From SAR202 cluster bacterium (lineage in GTDB: Bacteria > Chloroflexota > Dehalococcoidia > SAR202 > CAJWER01), in the NCBI GenBank assembly GCA_030740335.1, contig JASLXL010000092.1, positions 1 through 7,091 of the forward strand: a stretch of DNA of 7,091 nt. The letters run 5' to 3'. The translations under genes were made by a program, and so were the position numbers. The first letter of the stretch is position 1. Every line of letters begins with the position of its first letter. The notes below the pieces were generated by a model. That model was not told the origin of the DNA. It made no database searches and worked only from the letters and a program-made list of their open reading frames with translations. Of this stretch, positions 6,548 through 7,091 are shown piece after piece.

Positions 6548-6913
6548 ATGGGAACGGATACTAAAATGCTGTCTTCTGCGGACATAGCACGCGTCGTCGT
6601 TGACGTGGGTTCAGACAAGCTTGCCTCGGACATCGTCATGCTAGACCTGCGCGGGTTCAGCGATTTCGCGGATTACTTTGTAATTATGAACGCAGAGTCG
6701 GCGCGGCAGATGAGCGCCCTCGCCGACGACGTGGAAGATGCCCTGAGGCTTGCCGGGGTCCAGCGCCACCACCGCGAGGGAACCCCAGGAGGTGGCTGGA
6801 TGCTGCTGGATTTCCTCGAGGTGATTGTCCATATTTTCACTCCCGATAGACGGGAGTTCTACCATCTCGAAGAGGCCTGGTCTCAGGCGACCGAGACAGT
6901 CAGGATTCAATGA
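6548..6913 (+). CDS. rsfS: Ribosomal silencing factor RsfS
   Basis: A 121-residue protein of the RsfS/YbeB/Iojap family. RsfS binds ribosomal protein L14 (uL14) on the large subunit and blocks joining of the 30S subunit, lowering translation in poor nutrient conditions. Family motifs: [14 protein letters not shown] (22-35), [22 protein letters not shown] (40-61, the DYFVI...S.RQ core), HHREG (74-78), GWMLLDF (83-89), VIVHIF (92-97) and [11 protein letters not shown] (101-111). I place the start at ATG 6548, on the predicted transcription start; ATG 6566, preceded by a weak CGGA 7 bases upstream, would give 115 residues and fits the family equally well. The frame stays open upstream to ATG 6347, but that extension has no RsfS similarity and spans the promoter. 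The 3' end overlaps ndk, on the other strand, by 14 bases. Stop is TGA. Confidence 0.92.
   Translation: MGTDTKMLSSADIARVVVDVGSDKLASDIVMLDLRGFSDFADYFVIMNAESARQMSALADDVEDALRLAGVQRHHREGTPGGGWMLLDFLEVIVHIFTPDRREFYHLEEAWSQATETVRIQ
6839..6857 (-). terminator. Hairpin inside rsfS, 3' of ndk
   Basis: ACTCCCG and CGGGAGT form a perfect 7-base-pair stem with a 5-base loop (ATAGA). On the minus strand it begins 42 bases beyond the ndk stop, so it could stabilise or end the ndk transcript. There is no T-run on its 3' side in that direction, and it lies in a coding region, so a role in termination is weakly supported. Confidence 0.25.
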
Positions 6914-7091
6914 TCCAGGGGTCGGTAGCGCGATCGTACTCCAGGATCTCGTCTTTCTTGAAGAAAAGCGCAAGTTCGCGTTGGGCCGACTCAAGCGAGT
7001 CGGAACCGTGCACCAGATTCAATCCGATGGACACGGCGTAGTCGCCCCTGACGGTGCCCGGCGCCGCGTTGGCGGGGTTGGTCTCTCCCAT
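6900..7091 (-). CDS. ndk: Nucleoside diphosphate kinase, C-terminal part
   Basis: The last 63 residues of Ndk, which transfers the terminal phosphate of a nucleoside triphosphate (usually ATP) to other nucleoside diphosphates through a phosphohistidine. The visible part starts with [19 protein letters not shown], the hallmark region of the enzyme. It contains the active-site motif NLVHGSDS with the phosphorylated histidine at visible residue 28, then [10 protein letters not shown] and a C-terminal DPWIIES tail. The Met at the window edge is an internal one; roughly 85 N-terminal residues should lie beyond position 7091. The stop is TGA at 6900-6902, and the gene overlaps the end of rsfS, on the opposite strand, by 14 bases. 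Its promoter is outside the window. Confidence 0.95.
   Translation of the reverse strand: MGETNPANAAPGTVRGDYAVSIGLNLVHGSDSLESAQRELALFFKKDEILEYDRATDPWIIES

Noticed and set aside
1..7091. CRISPR array, insertion sequence or attachment site
   Set aside because: No regularly spaced repeats, transposase or integrase signatures, or terminal inverted repeats were seen.

Overview
The window is high-GC bacterial DNA, densely packed with genes. It looks like an environmental bacterium, and Chloroflexota (SAR202/Dehalococcoidia-like) is my best guess. That guess rests on the gene content (NHL propeller, CocE/NonD hydrolase, creatininase-family amidohydrolase, luciferase-like monooxygenase, RsfS and Ndk side by side) and not on any marker-gene analysis, so treat it as inference.

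Layout. (1) Positions 3-4283, plus strand: a tight three-gene run. It holds an NHL beta-propeller protein with the active-site pattern of a peptidyl-hydroxyglycine amidating lyase (5' end outside the window), a GH127-like six-hairpin protein whose zinc-cysteine site appears to be lost, and a CocE/NonD (peptidase S15-type) serine hydrolase. Gaps are 17 and 16 bases. The hydrolase is cut by a single in-frame amber codon at 2928-2930, while both flanks stay open and family-like. (2) Positions 4317-6261, minus strand: a two-gene operon, converging on the first. It encodes a limonene-monooxygenase-like LLM flavin oxidoreductase followed, 4 bases later, by a creatininase-family amidohydrolase. (3) Positions 6262-6547: a 286-base divergent intergenic region. 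It has a promoter candidate for the minus operon with a tandem 10-base repeat over its -10 and leader, a 13-base perfect palindrome, and a near-consensus sigma70 promoter whose predicted start site falls on the rsfS ATG. (4) Positions 6548-7091: housekeeping genes, rsfS (ribosomal silencing factor) on plus and the 3' part of ndk on minus. These converge and overlap by 14 bases.

How they may work together. The five accessory genes supply a lyase-like propeller, a glycosidase-fold protein, an esterase/amidase, a cyclic-amide hydrolase and a flavin monooxygenase. That set fits breakdown of organic esters, amides or terpenoid-like compounds, but no substrate can be read from sequence. No transporter or regulator is visible here.

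Points most worth a second look: the lone amber in the hydrolase, the loss of all three cysteine zinc ligands in the GH127-like protein, the predicted leaderless rsfS transcript, and the tandem repeat at the monooxygenase promoter.
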